64,000 bases of DNA from a bacterium. Lineage in GTDB: Bacteria; Actinomycetota; Acidimicrobiia; Spongiisociales; ZC4RG35. The notes beneath the pieces were generated by a model. That model did no database searches and was not told where the DNA came from. It saw only the letters and a program-made list of their open reading frames with translations. Shown one piece after another: positions 30,469 to 39,939 of the stretch. The stretch is from positions 21,533 through 85,532 of the forward strand of contig JAPPFD010000024.1 of assembly GCA_028823995.1 (NCBI GenBank), in the 5' to 3' direction. Made by a program: the position numbers and the translations under genes. How positions within the stretch are numbered: position 1 is the first letter of the stretch; each line of letters starts with the position of its first letter.

Positions 30469-31266
30469 GTGAAATACGGTGGCCGCGGTTCAAGCGATCT
30501 GACCTTGGCCGTGACCGCGGCTCGCCGGGCCGCCACGCTGTTGAGAGAGGCCTTGGGGAAGAGCGCCGAGGTCGAGTTCAAGGGAGAGGTGGACCCGGTT
30601 ACCGAAGTGGACCGACGGGTGGAGGCCGAGATCCGGCGGATGCTCATTACGCACCGGCCCTCCGACGACATAGTGGGAGAGGAGGAGGGCGGAGTCCTGC
30701 CGCCGACAGGTCGGGCGTGGATAATCGATCCCCTGGATGGGACGGTGAACTTCATACACGGATTGGCGCCGGTGAGCGTCTCCGTGGCCCTCTGGGAAGA
30801 TGGGGCTCCACTGGTTGGAGTGGTCATCGAAGCAATACACGGCGAGGAGTTCACCGCGGTCCGCGGAGAGGGAGCCTGGCTCGACTCGCAGCCGATATCG
30901 GTCAGCTCCCAAGCTGTCCTGACCCAGGCCCTGGTGGGAACCGGGTTTCCCTACGACCGGAGAGAGCGGTCCCACGAATATGCAGCATTGGTCGGGGCGG
31001 TGCTGGCGGAGTGCCAAGGAGTTCGGCGGCGGGGTTCGGCGGCGTTGGACCTCTGCTATGTGGCGGTGGGTCGATTCGACGCCTTTTGGGAGCAGGGACT
31101 GGCGGTCTGGGACATGGCGGCCGGGATTCTCATGGTCGAGGAGGCAGGGGGAAAGGTAACCGGCCTCGACGGAGGGAAGGTTCCCTTGGACGGATCCCTG
31201 GTGATAGCCACCAACGGGTCGGTTCATGACCAGTTTGGGAAAGTGCTGGCCAGAGCGGTCGGCTGA
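30469..31266 (+). CDS. Inositol monophosphatase family protein
   Basis: VGEEEGG...AWIIDPLDGTVNFIHGLAPVSVSVAL; VWDMAAGILMVEEAGG; GTG start inferred. Confidence 0.93.
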   Translation: MKYGGRGSSDLTLAVTAARRAATLLREALGKSAEVEFKGEVDPVTEVDRRVEAEIRRMLITHRPSDDIVGEEEGGVLPPTGRAWIIDPLDGTVNFIHGLAPVSVSVALWEDGAPLVGVVIEAIHGEEFTAVRGEGAWLDSQPISVSSQAVLTQALVGTGFPYDRRERSHEYAALVGAVLAECQGVRRRGSAALDLCYVAVGRFDAFWEQGLAVWDMAAGILMVEEAGGKVTGLDGGKVPLDGSLVIATNGSVHDQFGKVLARAVG

Positions 31267-31284
31267 ACGATACTTGGAGAGGTT

Positions 31285-33303
31285 ATGGGCAATCACGCAG
31301 ATGAGATATTCGATTACACGGCGATCACCGTTCCGGTCATAGAGGAGATCGCGTCGCGCGCCATTGACGAAGCGGAACGGTTGCGGTCGGAAGTGTTGGG
31401 CGCCGGCTCACCCCGGACCTACGGAAACACCCTGGCTCCGCTGGAAGCGGTGGAGGAGGTCCTTTCTCGGGCTTTTGGCGAGGCCGGATTCATGGGTTAC
31501 GTGCACACCGACCCCGAAGTGAGGGTGGCGGGGCACGCCTGTTCGGAGAGAATCTCCAAGTGGCATACCGACATGACCTTCGACCCCGGGCTTTATCAAG
31601 CGGTGGAGGCGTTCCGGTCCACCGAGCAGGCCGGGACGCTCACCGGAGAGCGCGCCCGCTACCTCGAGTTCGTGGGCCGTGACCTCAAGAAGGCGGGACA
31701 CCACCTACCTGCCGACTCCCAGGCTCGCGTGAAAGAGTTGTCCGCCCGAATGATCGAGCTGGGGGTGGCCTTCGCCCAGAACATAGCCGAGTACGAAGAT
31801 GCCTTGGAGGTGACCCGAGAGGACTTGGACGGCCTCCCGGATAGCTACATCGACTCGTTGCCCCGCGCGGCGGAGGAGGGAAAGCTCCGGGTGACGATGG
31901 CCTATCCCCACGTAGTCCCGTTCATGGAGAACGCCAGTCGAAGAGACCTGCGCCAACTCTTGGCGAAGAAGTTCAGCAATCGGGCGGTGGAGAGCAATCG
32001 GCCGATCCTCGAGGAGGCGATAGACATCCGGTTGGAGATCGCCACGCTGTTCGGCGAGCCCTCCTGGGCACACCACCGACTGTCCGAACGGATGGCCAAG
32101 ACTCCGGAGACGGTAGAGGGCTTCTATAACCTGTTGCTGGAACCGCTCCAGGAAGCGGGGCGCCGGGAGGTTGCCCGCATAGCGGAGATATTGGGATCGG
32201 ACGGCGAGCAAGGCCCTGTGCAGTCTTGGGATTGGCGGTACTACGACAATCGGATCCGCCGCACCGAGTACGGGGTTGACCAGATGGAAGTGGCTGGCTA
32301 CTTCCCGCTTGACCGGGTGCTGGAGGGGATGCTGGATCTGACCGGAGAGATGTTCGGCGTGGAATACCAACGGGTGGAGGCACCCGTGTGGCACGAGGAT
32401 GTGATCACCTACGCCGTCTTCGACGAAGCGTCCGGAGAGCACATCTCCAACTTCCACATGGACCTCTTTCCCAGGGAGGGGAAGTTCAGCCACGCGGCCG
32501 CCTTCACCTTGGTGAAGGGGCGTCGCCGGGGGGACGGGTCCTATCAGAAACCCCGCTCGGCGATAGTTGCCAACTTCACACCGCCTTCTAAGGGAACCCC
32601 CGCACTTCTGCAGCACTCGGAAGTGCTGACCCTGTTCCATGAATTCGGCCACATACTCCATCAGGTCCTCACCCGCGCCGAATCCGGCCGTTTCTCCGGA
32701 ACAAGCACAGAGTGGGACTTCGTGGAGGCGGCGAGCCAGATCATGGAGAACTGGACCTGGCGACCCGAGATTCTGGCCCGGTTCGCATTCCATCACCTGA
32801 GCGGTGAGCCTCTCCCCGAGGAGCTCTTGGAAAAGCTGACCGCCGCCAAGCTGCTCAACATCGCCATCTCCAAGCTTCGCCAGGCGAGCTTCGGTCTGCT
32901 GGATATGGCCCTGCACGGCACCGAACCGGAGAAGGATATTGACGAGATACTGGAACGTTGCAATGAGGTGTCGCTGTTTCCCCTGCAGAAGGGGACCTTT
33001 TCGCCGGCCAGTTTCGGTCACCTCATGGGTGGTTACGACGCGGGCTACTACGGGTACCTATGGTCGGAAGTCTTTGGTGACGACATGTGGCGGCGCTTCG
33101 AGGAAGAGGGCATCGCCAATCCGGCGGTGGGGATGGACTACCGCCGAGAAGTGCTGGAGGTGGGAGGCTCCCGCGACGCCATCGAGACGCTCCGGGCATT
33201 CTTGGGCCGGGAGCCCGACAACGGCGCCTTCCTCCGCAAACTGGGTATAACCCCGCAGAGATCCTGCTTGGCTGATAGCAGCAAGGACGAGGCAGGCGCC
33301 TGA
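31285..33303 (+). CDS. M3-family oligopeptidase (thimet/oligopeptidase A-like)
   Basis: VLTLFHEFGHILHQVLT (HEXXH); WDFVEAASQIMENWTW. Confidence 0.94.
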   Translation: MGNHADEIFDYTAITVPVIEEIASRAIDEAERLRSEVLGAGSPRTYGNTLAPLEAVEEVLSRAFGEAGFMGYVHTDPEVRVAGHACSERISKWHTDMTFDPGLYQAVEAFRSTEQAGTLTGERARYLEFVGRDLKKAGHHLPADSQARVKELSARMIELGVAFAQNIAEYEDALEVTREDLDGLPDSYIDSLPRAAEEGKLRVTMAYPHVVPFMENASRRDLRQLLAKKFSNRAVESNRPILEEAIDIRLEIATLFGEPSWAHHRLSERMAKTPETVEGFYNLLLEPLQEAGRREVARIAEILGSDGEQGPVQSWDWRYYDNRIRRTEYGVDQMEVAGYFPLDRVLEGMLDLTGEMFGVEYQRVEAPVWHEDVITYAVFDEASGEHISNFHMDLFPREGKFSHAAAFTLVKGRRRGDGSYQKPRSAIVANFTPPSKGTPALLQHSEVLTLFHEFGHILHQVLTRAESGRFSGTSTEWDFVEAASQIMENWTWRPEILARFAFHHLSGEPLPEELLEKLTAAKLLNIAISKLRQASFGLLDMALHGTEPEKDIDEILERCNEVSLFPLQKGTFSPASFGHLMGGYDAGYYGYLWSEVFGDDMWRRFEEEGIANPAVGMDYRREVLEVGGSRDAIETLRAFLGREPDNGAFLRKLGITPQRSCLADSSKDEAGA

Positions 33304-33348
33304 AAGCACCAGTAGTATGAATGAGCCTTCGATATCACCAGGAAGACA

Positions 33349-33879
33349 GTGACTGCGAGAGCTTTGAGACAGTTCCGCGTTTGGCTGCTACCTCACGTTC
33401 GGTCCGTATTCAGCTTTCCGAATCCGGTTAACGAGGTGGCCGCCAGGGTTGTGGCGGGGATGGTAGCCGCATTATCCCTCACGACCGTTGTCACCGGTCA
33501 AGCCTGGCTGATGTTCGTCCTCGCCTACGGTTTCCTGGCCAGGGTCGCCACCGGCCCTACCTTGAGCCCAATGGGACAACTGGCGACGAGACTGATTGCG
33601 CCTCGCATCTCCGAGCCGCAGCCGGTGCCCGGCCCTCCCAAGCGGTTTGCTCAGGCCGTGGGACTTGGCTTCTCGACGGCCGCGCTGGTGTTGCACTTCC
33701 TAGCAGGGTCTCCTGAAGCGGCCAGTGCGGTGCTTGTGGTGCTGACTGTGTTCGCCTCTCTGGAAGCATGCCTGGGTTTCTGCGCCGGCTGCTTTGTGTT
33801 CAATTACTTGATACGGTGGGGTTTGGTGCCGCAATCAATCTGTGAGGCGTGTGTCGACTTCGGCTCGACACGAGCCTAG
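33349..33879 (+). CDS. DUF4395 family membrane protein
   Basis: FPNPVNEVAARVVAGMVAAL...LACLGFCAGCFVFNYLIRWGLVP-like C-terminal Cys motif. Confidence 0.75.
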   Translation: MTARALRQFRVWLLPHVRSVFSFPNPVNEVAARVVAGMVAALSLTTVVTGQAWLMFVLAYGFLARVATGPTLSPMGQLATRLIAPRISEPQPVPGPPKRFAQAVGLGFSTAALVLHFLAGSPEAASAVLVVLTVFASLEACLGFCAGCFVFNYLIRWGLVPQSICEACVDFGSTRA

Positions 33880-34197
33880 CCGTCCTCGTTCCTGTGTAAG
33901 ACCGCGACCTGCTGGGTTGGCCGAGCGGCAACCGTGGATGACTCAGAGATGGTGGGATAGAGATACCGGGCGCCGCCCTTCCAGTCCTTCACCAGAATCG
34001 CTACCAGCCAACCAGATCGGGGTTCTGGTGGTCCGAGGCGACACTTTCGTGATTCTGGGCTCTGTCACGTCCTGTTGGGTTGCTGCGGGCATTGTCGATG
34101 GGTGAGAACGGGGGTCGATCTCCCTCCGCCCCGGGCGTGCGGGGTGGTGGTAAGCCGATTCGTGGGGGAGTTCAGCCTGGCTGAGGCAGCCTCAGGC

Positions 34198-34893
34198 TCA
34201 GGACTCCACTTCGATACCGCCGAACAGGCACACGCCGGTAAGCGTGAGGCGATCGCCGGAAGCGCCAGCCGGAGGCCTGGCCCGCTTGTCTTCCACTCCG
34301 CCCAGGATGTTCGTGGTCTGTATGTCGACGTTCCAGTCCTCCGGGACGCGGAACTCGGCGCCGCCGAACACCGCTGACACGTCCAGGGTTGCCCCACCAT
34401 CTGCGAGGCCTGCATCGGCCATATTTATCTTCGTGGAGCCGAATATCGAAACTATCTGACCACCCGATACGTTCCGGTCGATGACTTTACGGCTGGCAGA
34501 TCCGAAAACGGAGGTGATGTTCACCTCGCCGGGAACGGATTCGTCGCTGACGTATTGTGGATCACGCTTGGAGCGCTTCTTCTTACGCCAGAAGAGGATT
34601 CTTGCCCCTACCAGGATCAGGACGATCGGCCAGAACCGCCAGATGTCCCCGATGGAGTAATCCCAGACGTCCAAAGTGCTCAGGAGGAAGAACACGCCGA
34701 GAGCAGTGATGAACAGTCCCGTGAGCCAGGACTTCGGCCGGAGGTTCCAGAGACCCGCGGCGATGATGATCGCTGGCCACCAGCTTGCCCAGGGGATCTC
34801 CCAGTCGGTGAGGTTTCCGACCAGGAAGGCCCCTCCGATGATCACCAGGGCCAGTCCGACCAGAACACGCCCGCCGCGTCCGGATGTCGCCAT
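34198..34893 (-). CDS. LiaF-like / cell wall-active antibiotics response membrane protein
   Basis: N-term TM repeats (WPAIIIAAGLWNL; WPIVLILVGARILFWRKK) then beta-rich NITSVFGSASRKV...VSIFGSTKI...VSAVFGGAEFRVPEDW. Confidence 0.8.
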   Translation of the reverse strand: MATSGRGGRVLVGLALVIIGGAFLVGNLTDWEIPWASWWPAIIIAAGLWNLRPKSWLTGLFITALGVFFLLSTLDVWDYSIGDIWRFWPIVLILVGARILFWRKKKRSKRDPQYVSDESVPGEVNITSVFGSASRKVIDRNVSGGQIVSIFGSTKINMADAGLADGGATLDVSAVFGGAEFRVPEDWNVDIQTTNILGGVEDKRARPPAGASGDRLTLTGVCLFGGIEVES

Positions 34894-35030
34894 GATCTTC
34901 TCCTTTGGTCCTGGGTCTGTGCCGCAGATGCTAGGCGCGTTCTGGGACGCACGACGACAGGCGGGCCTTCACGGGAAGGGAGCCACTCGGACCCAGCACA
35001 GGTTCCCTGTGGCCCGGAACCGTTATTCGT

Positions 35031-35822
35031 TCAGCCGCTGGGATCGGTGGAGGTTGAGGCATCCGGCCATGGGGGGTCTGGAAGCCGCATCTCTCGGCTC
35101 ACGATTAGGGCCGCTATCTCTTCATCTCCGATGTACTCGGCAATCACGGCGTCGACGCCCTCCAGAAAAACCCCCCACGCCGCGTTCAAGCCCACCTGCG
35201 CCGCTTGGCGCTGTTCCCCTGTGTCGGTCGACTGCAAACCTGCCAGCATCTCCGTGGCGGCGCCGGTGATCTGGCTCACTGCGTACGAGACATCCAGGTG
35301 TTTGTCCGGGTATCCATCGGTGGGTGGAGCCTGGATCAGATTGAAATCTGCCCCCGCCGCTCCCAGTCTCTCCACTACTCCTTCCATGGCAGCTTCGGTG
35401 TCGGTGTAATCGACGTTGGTTTCGGCGCGACTGTCCCAGGCATTGCTGACCTCGACGATCTCCACAACCAGAAGAGCGATCCCCTCCTCGGCGGTGATCA
35501 GTTGTTTGAGGTAGTTTCGCACTACCTCGACAGGGAAAGTCGTAGTGGTGGTGGGCGCCTGGGTGGTGGTAGTGGTGGTTGGCGCCTGGGTGGTGGTAGT
35601 GGTGGTGGGTTCCAGGGTGGTAGTGGTGGTGGGCGCCTGGGTGGTGGTTACCAGGGGAGCGGTGGTGTCGACGGTAGCCCCGGTTGTGGAACTGGCAGGT
35701 TGAGCTTCATCCGATACGAGAAAGCAGGACGAGCCGCCCAGGAGTCCCATGGAGAGGACCACTGGCAGGACAGCGGCTCTACGTATGTTCGGCACATTTC
35801 GGAAAGAAGAAAACAACGGCAT
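35031..35822 (-). CDS. Secreted/lipoprotein-like protein with TQAPTTTTT linker; paralog of 43724..44671
   Basis: Signal-like N-term; linker; NYLKQLITAEEGIALLVVEIVEVSNAWDSRAETNVDYTDTEAAMEGV...TEMLAGLQSTDTGEQRQAAQVGL. Confidence 0.75.
   Translation of the reverse strand: MPLFSSFRNVPNIRRAAVLPVVLSMGLLGGSSCFLVSDEAQPASSTTGATVDTTAPLVTTTQAPTTTTTLEPTTTTTTQAPTTTTTTQAPTTTTTFPVEVVRNYLKQLITAEEGIALLVVEIVEVSNAWDSRAETNVDYTDTEAAMEGVVERLGAAGADFNLIQAPPTDGYPDKHLDVSYAVSQITGAATEMLAGLQSTDTGEQRQAAQVGLNAAWGVFLEGVDAVIAEYIGDEEIAALIVSREMRLPDPPWPDASTSTDPSG
35542..35646. repeat. In-frame minisatellite (27/27/24/27-nt units) encoding the TTTTTTQAP linker
   Basis: gtagtggtggtgggcgcctgggtggtg repeated about 4 times. Confidence 0.85.
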
Positions 35823-36124
35823 CGTCTTCTCAGGCAGGCCGTAACGCTGATCGACGGGTTGATTCCACCAAGTCGAATATACACAGCGGTGACCCCGGAA
35901 AGGCGTCACCCGCGCGCTGAGGTACGCCCGTCTCGACGGTAGACGCTCACAAGCCACGCCGTTGGAAGTCGGCATGATCTTCTCACTTGGTCTTGGATAC
36001 TCACTACAGGATGCGGAGCATTCTGAGACCAAGCGCACGATGACAGCCCAAGCCTCAGGAAACTACGGGGCATCAGCCGACAGCGTCGCAGGCAACCCGG
36101 AGAGCGCCCATTTAGTAAAAGTGT

Positions 36125-36154
36125 TTGACAAATAGGGTCGAGCGCACTTACACT
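36125..36154 (+). promoter_or_regulatory. Candidate sigma70-type promoter (TTGACA - 18 nt - TACACT) for ROK operon
   Basis: Perfect -35 and partial -10 with 18-nt spacer about 80 nt before the ROK ORF. Confidence 0.45.
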
Positions 36155-36230
36155 CCCTTCCAGACCAGGCGGAAGCCAGTTGCAGCGAGTGCAGGGAACC
36201 GGCGAATGGAAACGGAGGAGACATCCGGAG

Positions 36231-37439
36231 ATGCTTGAGGAGTCGGGGTCCGGGATGGTTCGGCTGCGTAACGGCCAGGTGGTGTTCGACCGGTTCGTGG
36301 AAGCCGGGACCAATCCCATCTCCCGCGCCGAGATCGCCCGCCGGACCGGACTCTCGAAGCCCACCGTGAACACGCTGGTTCAGGATCTCGAAGCCGCCGG
36401 TGTGGTGAGGTGCAACCCCTCTGCTCAGCCGTCCCAGGGTCGGATCGGCCGGCCGGCTGCTTCCTATGAATTGGTGCCAGACGCCGCGCTTGTGGTGGGG
36501 GTCGATATGGGCGCTACCAAGACCATCATCGGCGTAGCGGACCTGTTGGGAGATGTGATAGCCGCCGAGCAAATCGAGACTCCGGCCGACGCGGTGGCGG
36601 CGGTGAACGCAGTGGTGACCGCAACGCGGCGCCTGCTGGAAGGCCTCGGCGAGCGGGGGTCGAGGCTGGAAGCAGCCTGCATGGGAGTGCCCGGCGTCTA
36701 TCGACCCACCCACGACCGGGTGGAGATGGCCCCCAACCTCCCCGGGTTCGTTGACTTGCCGATCAGGGCGGAACTGTCGGACCGGCTCGGCGTCGAGGTG
36801 ACCATAGAGAACGACGTGAACCTCGCCACGGTCGGGGAGGCGAACGAGATGGCGGGTAAGGGAACCAAGCATTTCGCCGCCATCTCCATCGGCACCGGAA
36901 TCGGTATGGGGATGGTGATGGAAGGCGCCCTGTACCGGGGCGCCCACGGAGCGGCGGGGGAGATCGGATCGGTCAAGCTGCCGCGGGTGGGCGGGGAGGT
37001 GTTCCACGCTCTCACCCTGGAGGACGTGGCATCGGCGCCTGCCATCAGAAAGCTGTTTCACCGTTCGGTGGAGGCGGGATGGCGCACCGGCCTGGAAGGA
37101 GACGCCGATGTCCCGGCCATATTCGCCGCCGCTTCGCGAGGCGACCAGGCGGCCACCACTGCTCTCGACATCGCCGCTGACGCAGTTGCCTTCGCCACCT
37201 CCTACTTCTGCTGGGTGAATGATCCAACCTTGGTGGTGTTCGGCGGCGGGGTGGGTTCGAACCCCATTTTCGTGGATGCGGTCCGGGCCCGGATCGGCCG
37301 CTATCTGACCGTCATACCCGAGATGGCGCCCTCCACCTTGGGGGGCCGGGCGGCGTTTCTGGGCGCGATCTCCACCGCTCTCGCCGAGGTTCGCGGTTCA
37401 CTGGTGGCGAAGCGACTGGCGCGGAGGAATGAGGGATGA
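36231..37439 (+). CDS. ROK-family transcriptional regulator / sugar kinase-like protein
   Basis: N-term wHTH (ISRAEIARRTGLSKPTVNTLVQDLEAAGVV) then GVDMGATKTIIGVADLLG...ISIGTGIGMGMVMEGALYRGAHGAAGEIG. Confidence 0.92.
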   Translation: MLEESGSGMVRLRNGQVVFDRFVEAGTNPISRAEIARRTGLSKPTVNTLVQDLEAAGVVRCNPSAQPSQGRIGRPAASYELVPDAALVVGVDMGATKTIIGVADLLGDVIAAEQIETPADAVAAVNAVVTATRRLLEGLGERGSRLEAACMGVPGVYRPTHDRVEMAPNLPGFVDLPIRAELSDRLGVEVTIENDVNLATVGEANEMAGKGTKHFAAISIGTGIGMGMVMEGALYRGAHGAAGEIGSVKLPRVGGEVFHALTLEDVASAPAIRKLFHRSVEAGWRTGLEGDADVPAIFAAASRGDQAATTALDIAADAVAFATSYFCWVNDPTLVVFGGGVGSNPIFVDAVRARIGRYLTVIPEMAPSTLGGRAAFLGAISTALAEVRGSLVAKRLARRNEG

Positions 37440-38707
37440 CCGAACACGCCGCCTCCGTGGCAGCCTCCGTCGATGAGGGCGCCCTGGTCAACCTGGCCCG
37501 GGAGGCGGTGAGGATTCCAAGCGTCACTCCCGATGAAGCGGCGTTCGCAGAGTGGGTGAGGGACCGGCTTGAGGAAGGTGGATGGAACGAAGTCAGTCTG
37601 CTCGAGGTAGAACCGGGTCGGCCCAATGTCCATGCCCACGCCGGGGACCCCGATGGTGGAGGCCGGTCTTTGGTGCTGGCGGGGCACCTCGACACGGTCC
37701 ATGCAGATGACTGGACCCAGGAGTGGGCGGGCACCGATCGCGCCGATCCGTTCAGGGCGCACTTGCTCGACGGGGAGATCTGGGCGCGGGGTGTGACTGA
37801 CCAGAAGGGAGGGATCTGTTCCATCATCGAAGCCGTCCGCGCCGTCCGTCGGGCGGGGCACCGGCTGGCGGGATCGCTGACCGGATTGTTCGTCTGCGAC
37901 GAGGAGTCCGGTCAACCGGGGAGCGGGCTCTCTGTGGGAATGCGGGCCGCAATGAGGGATTCGGCGAGAGGTGGCGGGAAAGCGCCTGACTTTGCGATTT
38001 ACACCGAGCCCACCACCGGCGCCATCTATACGGCACAGATGGGATTCCTGATCGCCGACATCACCCTGGCGGGAAGGTCGGCCTACTTCGGCACACCGGA
38101 ACTCGGGGTGGACGCGCTGGCGGCCGGACACGCTCTGTTGAGCGCCTTGTGGAGCTACAACGACACGCTGGGCGCGGGCGAGGCTCATCCCCTGCTGGGT
38201 AAGCGGTTTCTCCTTGTCACCAGGGTGGAGTCGGGGGGCAACATCGCGGTCCCCGGGAAATTCCAGTTGTCCCTCATCCAGAAGCTGCTGCCCGGTGACG
38301 ACCTGGACGGAGCGGCCGTGGCGCTTAGAGACGTCACAGAGAGGGTCTCCGAGCAATACGGGGTCACTGGAGATGTGGCCTTCTCCGCGCCGAGGGACCA
38401 TCCTGTCGGAGGCACGCCGGATGAGGTCCCGGCCGATCACCCCGCGGTCACCCAGTTGGCGGCCGCCATCCAGCGGACCACCGGGCACTCGGCCCGGATC
38501 GAGGGGGCTCCTTACTGGTCGGAGAAGCCGCTTCTCCGGGCAGCCGGCATTCCGGGTGTCTACTTTGCGGCAGGTGACATCGCCACCTGTCACACGCCTT
38601 TCGAGCGATTGCCGATCGATCAATTCGTCTCAGTAACCCGGACCCTGGCGTACTTCATTGCGGCGTGGTGCGGGATCGAGGAAGCAACAGAAAAGGAGGA
38701 ACCATGA
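37436..38707 (+). CDS. M20-family peptidase/deacylase (ArgE/DapE-like)
   Basis: LVLAGHLDTVHADDW; ARGVTDQKGGICSIIEA; CDEESGQPGS; ATGA overlaps with ROK gene and binding-protein gene. Confidence 0.88.
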   Translation: MTEHAASVAASVDEGALVNLAREAVRIPSVTPDEAAFAEWVRDRLEEGGWNEVSLLEVEPGRPNVHAHAGDPDGGGRSLVLAGHLDTVHADDWTQEWAGTDRADPFRAHLLDGEIWARGVTDQKGGICSIIEAVRAVRRAGHRLAGSLTGLFVCDEESGQPGSGLSVGMRAAMRDSARGGGKAPDFAIYTEPTTGAIYTAQMGFLIADITLAGRSAYFGTPELGVDALAAGHALLSALWSYNDTLGAGEAHPLLGKRFLLVTRVESGGNIAVPGKFQLSLIQKLLPGDDLDGAAVALRDVTERVSEQYGVTGDVAFSAPRDHPVGGTPDEVPADHPAVTQLAAAIQRTTGHSARIEGAPYWSEKPLLRAAGIPGVYFAAGDIATCHTPFERLPIDQFVSVTRTLAYFIAAWCGIEEATEKEEP

Positions 38708-39897
38708 GAAAAAGAACCATGAACCTCAGACGCAATACGTCCGCCCTGTGGCTCGTCACCGGTCTGGTGGCAGTGCTCAGCCTGGTTGCGGCGGCTTGCG
38801 GCGACGCCGAGGAGGAAACCACCACTACCCAGGCATCAGCCGCAGCCACCACTACCCAGGCGCCTGCTACGACACAAGCTCCAACTGAACCCGTGGCGCC
38901 GGTTACTCAGGGGCCGGGTGGTGAGGAGGCTACTCCGTCGGGTGAGATTGGTTTGAGTGGTGATGAGATTGCGGAGGTGCAGTCTGGGGGGTACACGGCG
39001 GCTTTGTTGTGGCATACGGCGGGTGCGTTCACTGATGCGGTGAGCCAGGGCGCTCGGGATGCTTTCGCGGAGTTGGGTGTTGAGGTGATCGCTGAGACCA
39101 ATGCGCAGTTCGATGCTGCTCAGCAGGCCAATGATGTGGAGACTGTGTTGGCGCAGGATCCTGACATCATTGTCAGTTTGGTGATCGATCCGGTGTCGGG
39201 CGCGGAGGCGTTCCGTCCTGCGGTTGATGCCGGTGTGCAGTTGGTGTTCTTGAGCAATGTGCCCGAGGGTTATGTGCATGGTGTTGACTATGTGGGGGTG
39301 GTGACCGATGATCTGGCTGCGATGGGTATGGCGGCTGCTGATCTGTTGGCTGATGCGTTGGGTGGCTCGGGGAAGGTGGGTTTCATCTTCCATGACGCTG
39401 CCTATTACGTGACGAACCAGCGTGATCAGGCGTTCAAGACTTGGATAGCGGAGCGTTATCCGGGTATTGAGATTGTCTCTGAGCAGGGGTTGGCTGATCC
39501 GGCTGCTGCTGAGGAGATCGCTTCGGCGTTGTTGACCCGGAATCCTGATCTGGATGGGATCTATGCGCCGTGGTCGGCTGGTCCGGCTGACGGGGTGTTG
39601 GCTGCTTTGCGGGCGGCGGGCGCTTCGGATGTAGCGGTGGTGACCCTGGATCTGGACACGAATGTCTCGCTGGACCTGGTGGAAGGCGGGAACATCGTGG
39701 GTATCGCGGCGGATGAGGCCTATGAGCTTGGACGGACCATGGCGCTGGAAGGCGCTTACGGGCTGTTGGGCAAGGACGCCCCTCCGTTCACAGTGGTGCC
39801 GGCCATCAAGGTCACCGCGGACAACATCGTGGACGCCTACCGGCGATCACTCGCCACCGACCCACCAGCAGAAGTCATGCAAGCACTGGGCGGATAA
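38704..39897 (+). CDS. CUT2-type sugar ABC transporter substrate-binding lipoprotein
   Basis: Lipobox LVAAACG; TTTTQASAAATTTQAPATTQAPTE linker; Peripla_BP_4-like GGYTAALLWHTAGAFTDAVSQGARDAFAELGVEV. Confidence 0.9.
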   Translation: MRKRTMNLRRNTSALWLVTGLVAVLSLVAAACGDAEEETTTTQASAAATTTQAPATTQAPTEPVAPVTQGPGGEEATPSGEIGLSGDEIAEVQSGGYTAALLWHTAGAFTDAVSQGARDAFAELGVEVIAETNAQFDAAQQANDVETVLAQDPDIIVSLVIDPVSGAEAFRPAVDAGVQLVFLSNVPEGYVHGVDYVGVVTDDLAAMGMAAADLLADALGGSGKVGFIFHDAAYYVTNQRDQAFKTWIAERYPGIEIVSEQGLADPAAAEEIASALLTRNPDLDGIYAPWSAGPADGVLAALRAAGASDVAVVTLDLDTNVSLDLVEGGNIVGIAADEAYELGRTMALEGAYGLLGKDAPPFTVVPAIKVTADNIVDAYRRSLATDPPAEVMQALGG

Positions 39898-39939
39898 CCT
39901 CCCTGAATAGCTGATCGAACAAGGAAATAATCCCCAGAG

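Noticed and set aside
31705-33021. 438-aa antisense ORF opposite the M3 peptidase
   Set aside because: Shadow ORF; sense strand has the HEFGH motif and correct length.
33908-33990. GGTTGGCCGAGCGGC resembles a tRNA-Ser/Leu D-arm
   Set aside because: No matching acceptor stem, no anticodon stem of the right geometry and no TpsiC GGTTCGAATCC downstream.
35542-35646. Regularly spaced repeats considered as a CRISPR array
   Set aside because: In-frame GGT/GTG minisatellite encoding a Thr-rich linker; no unique spacers and no cas genes.
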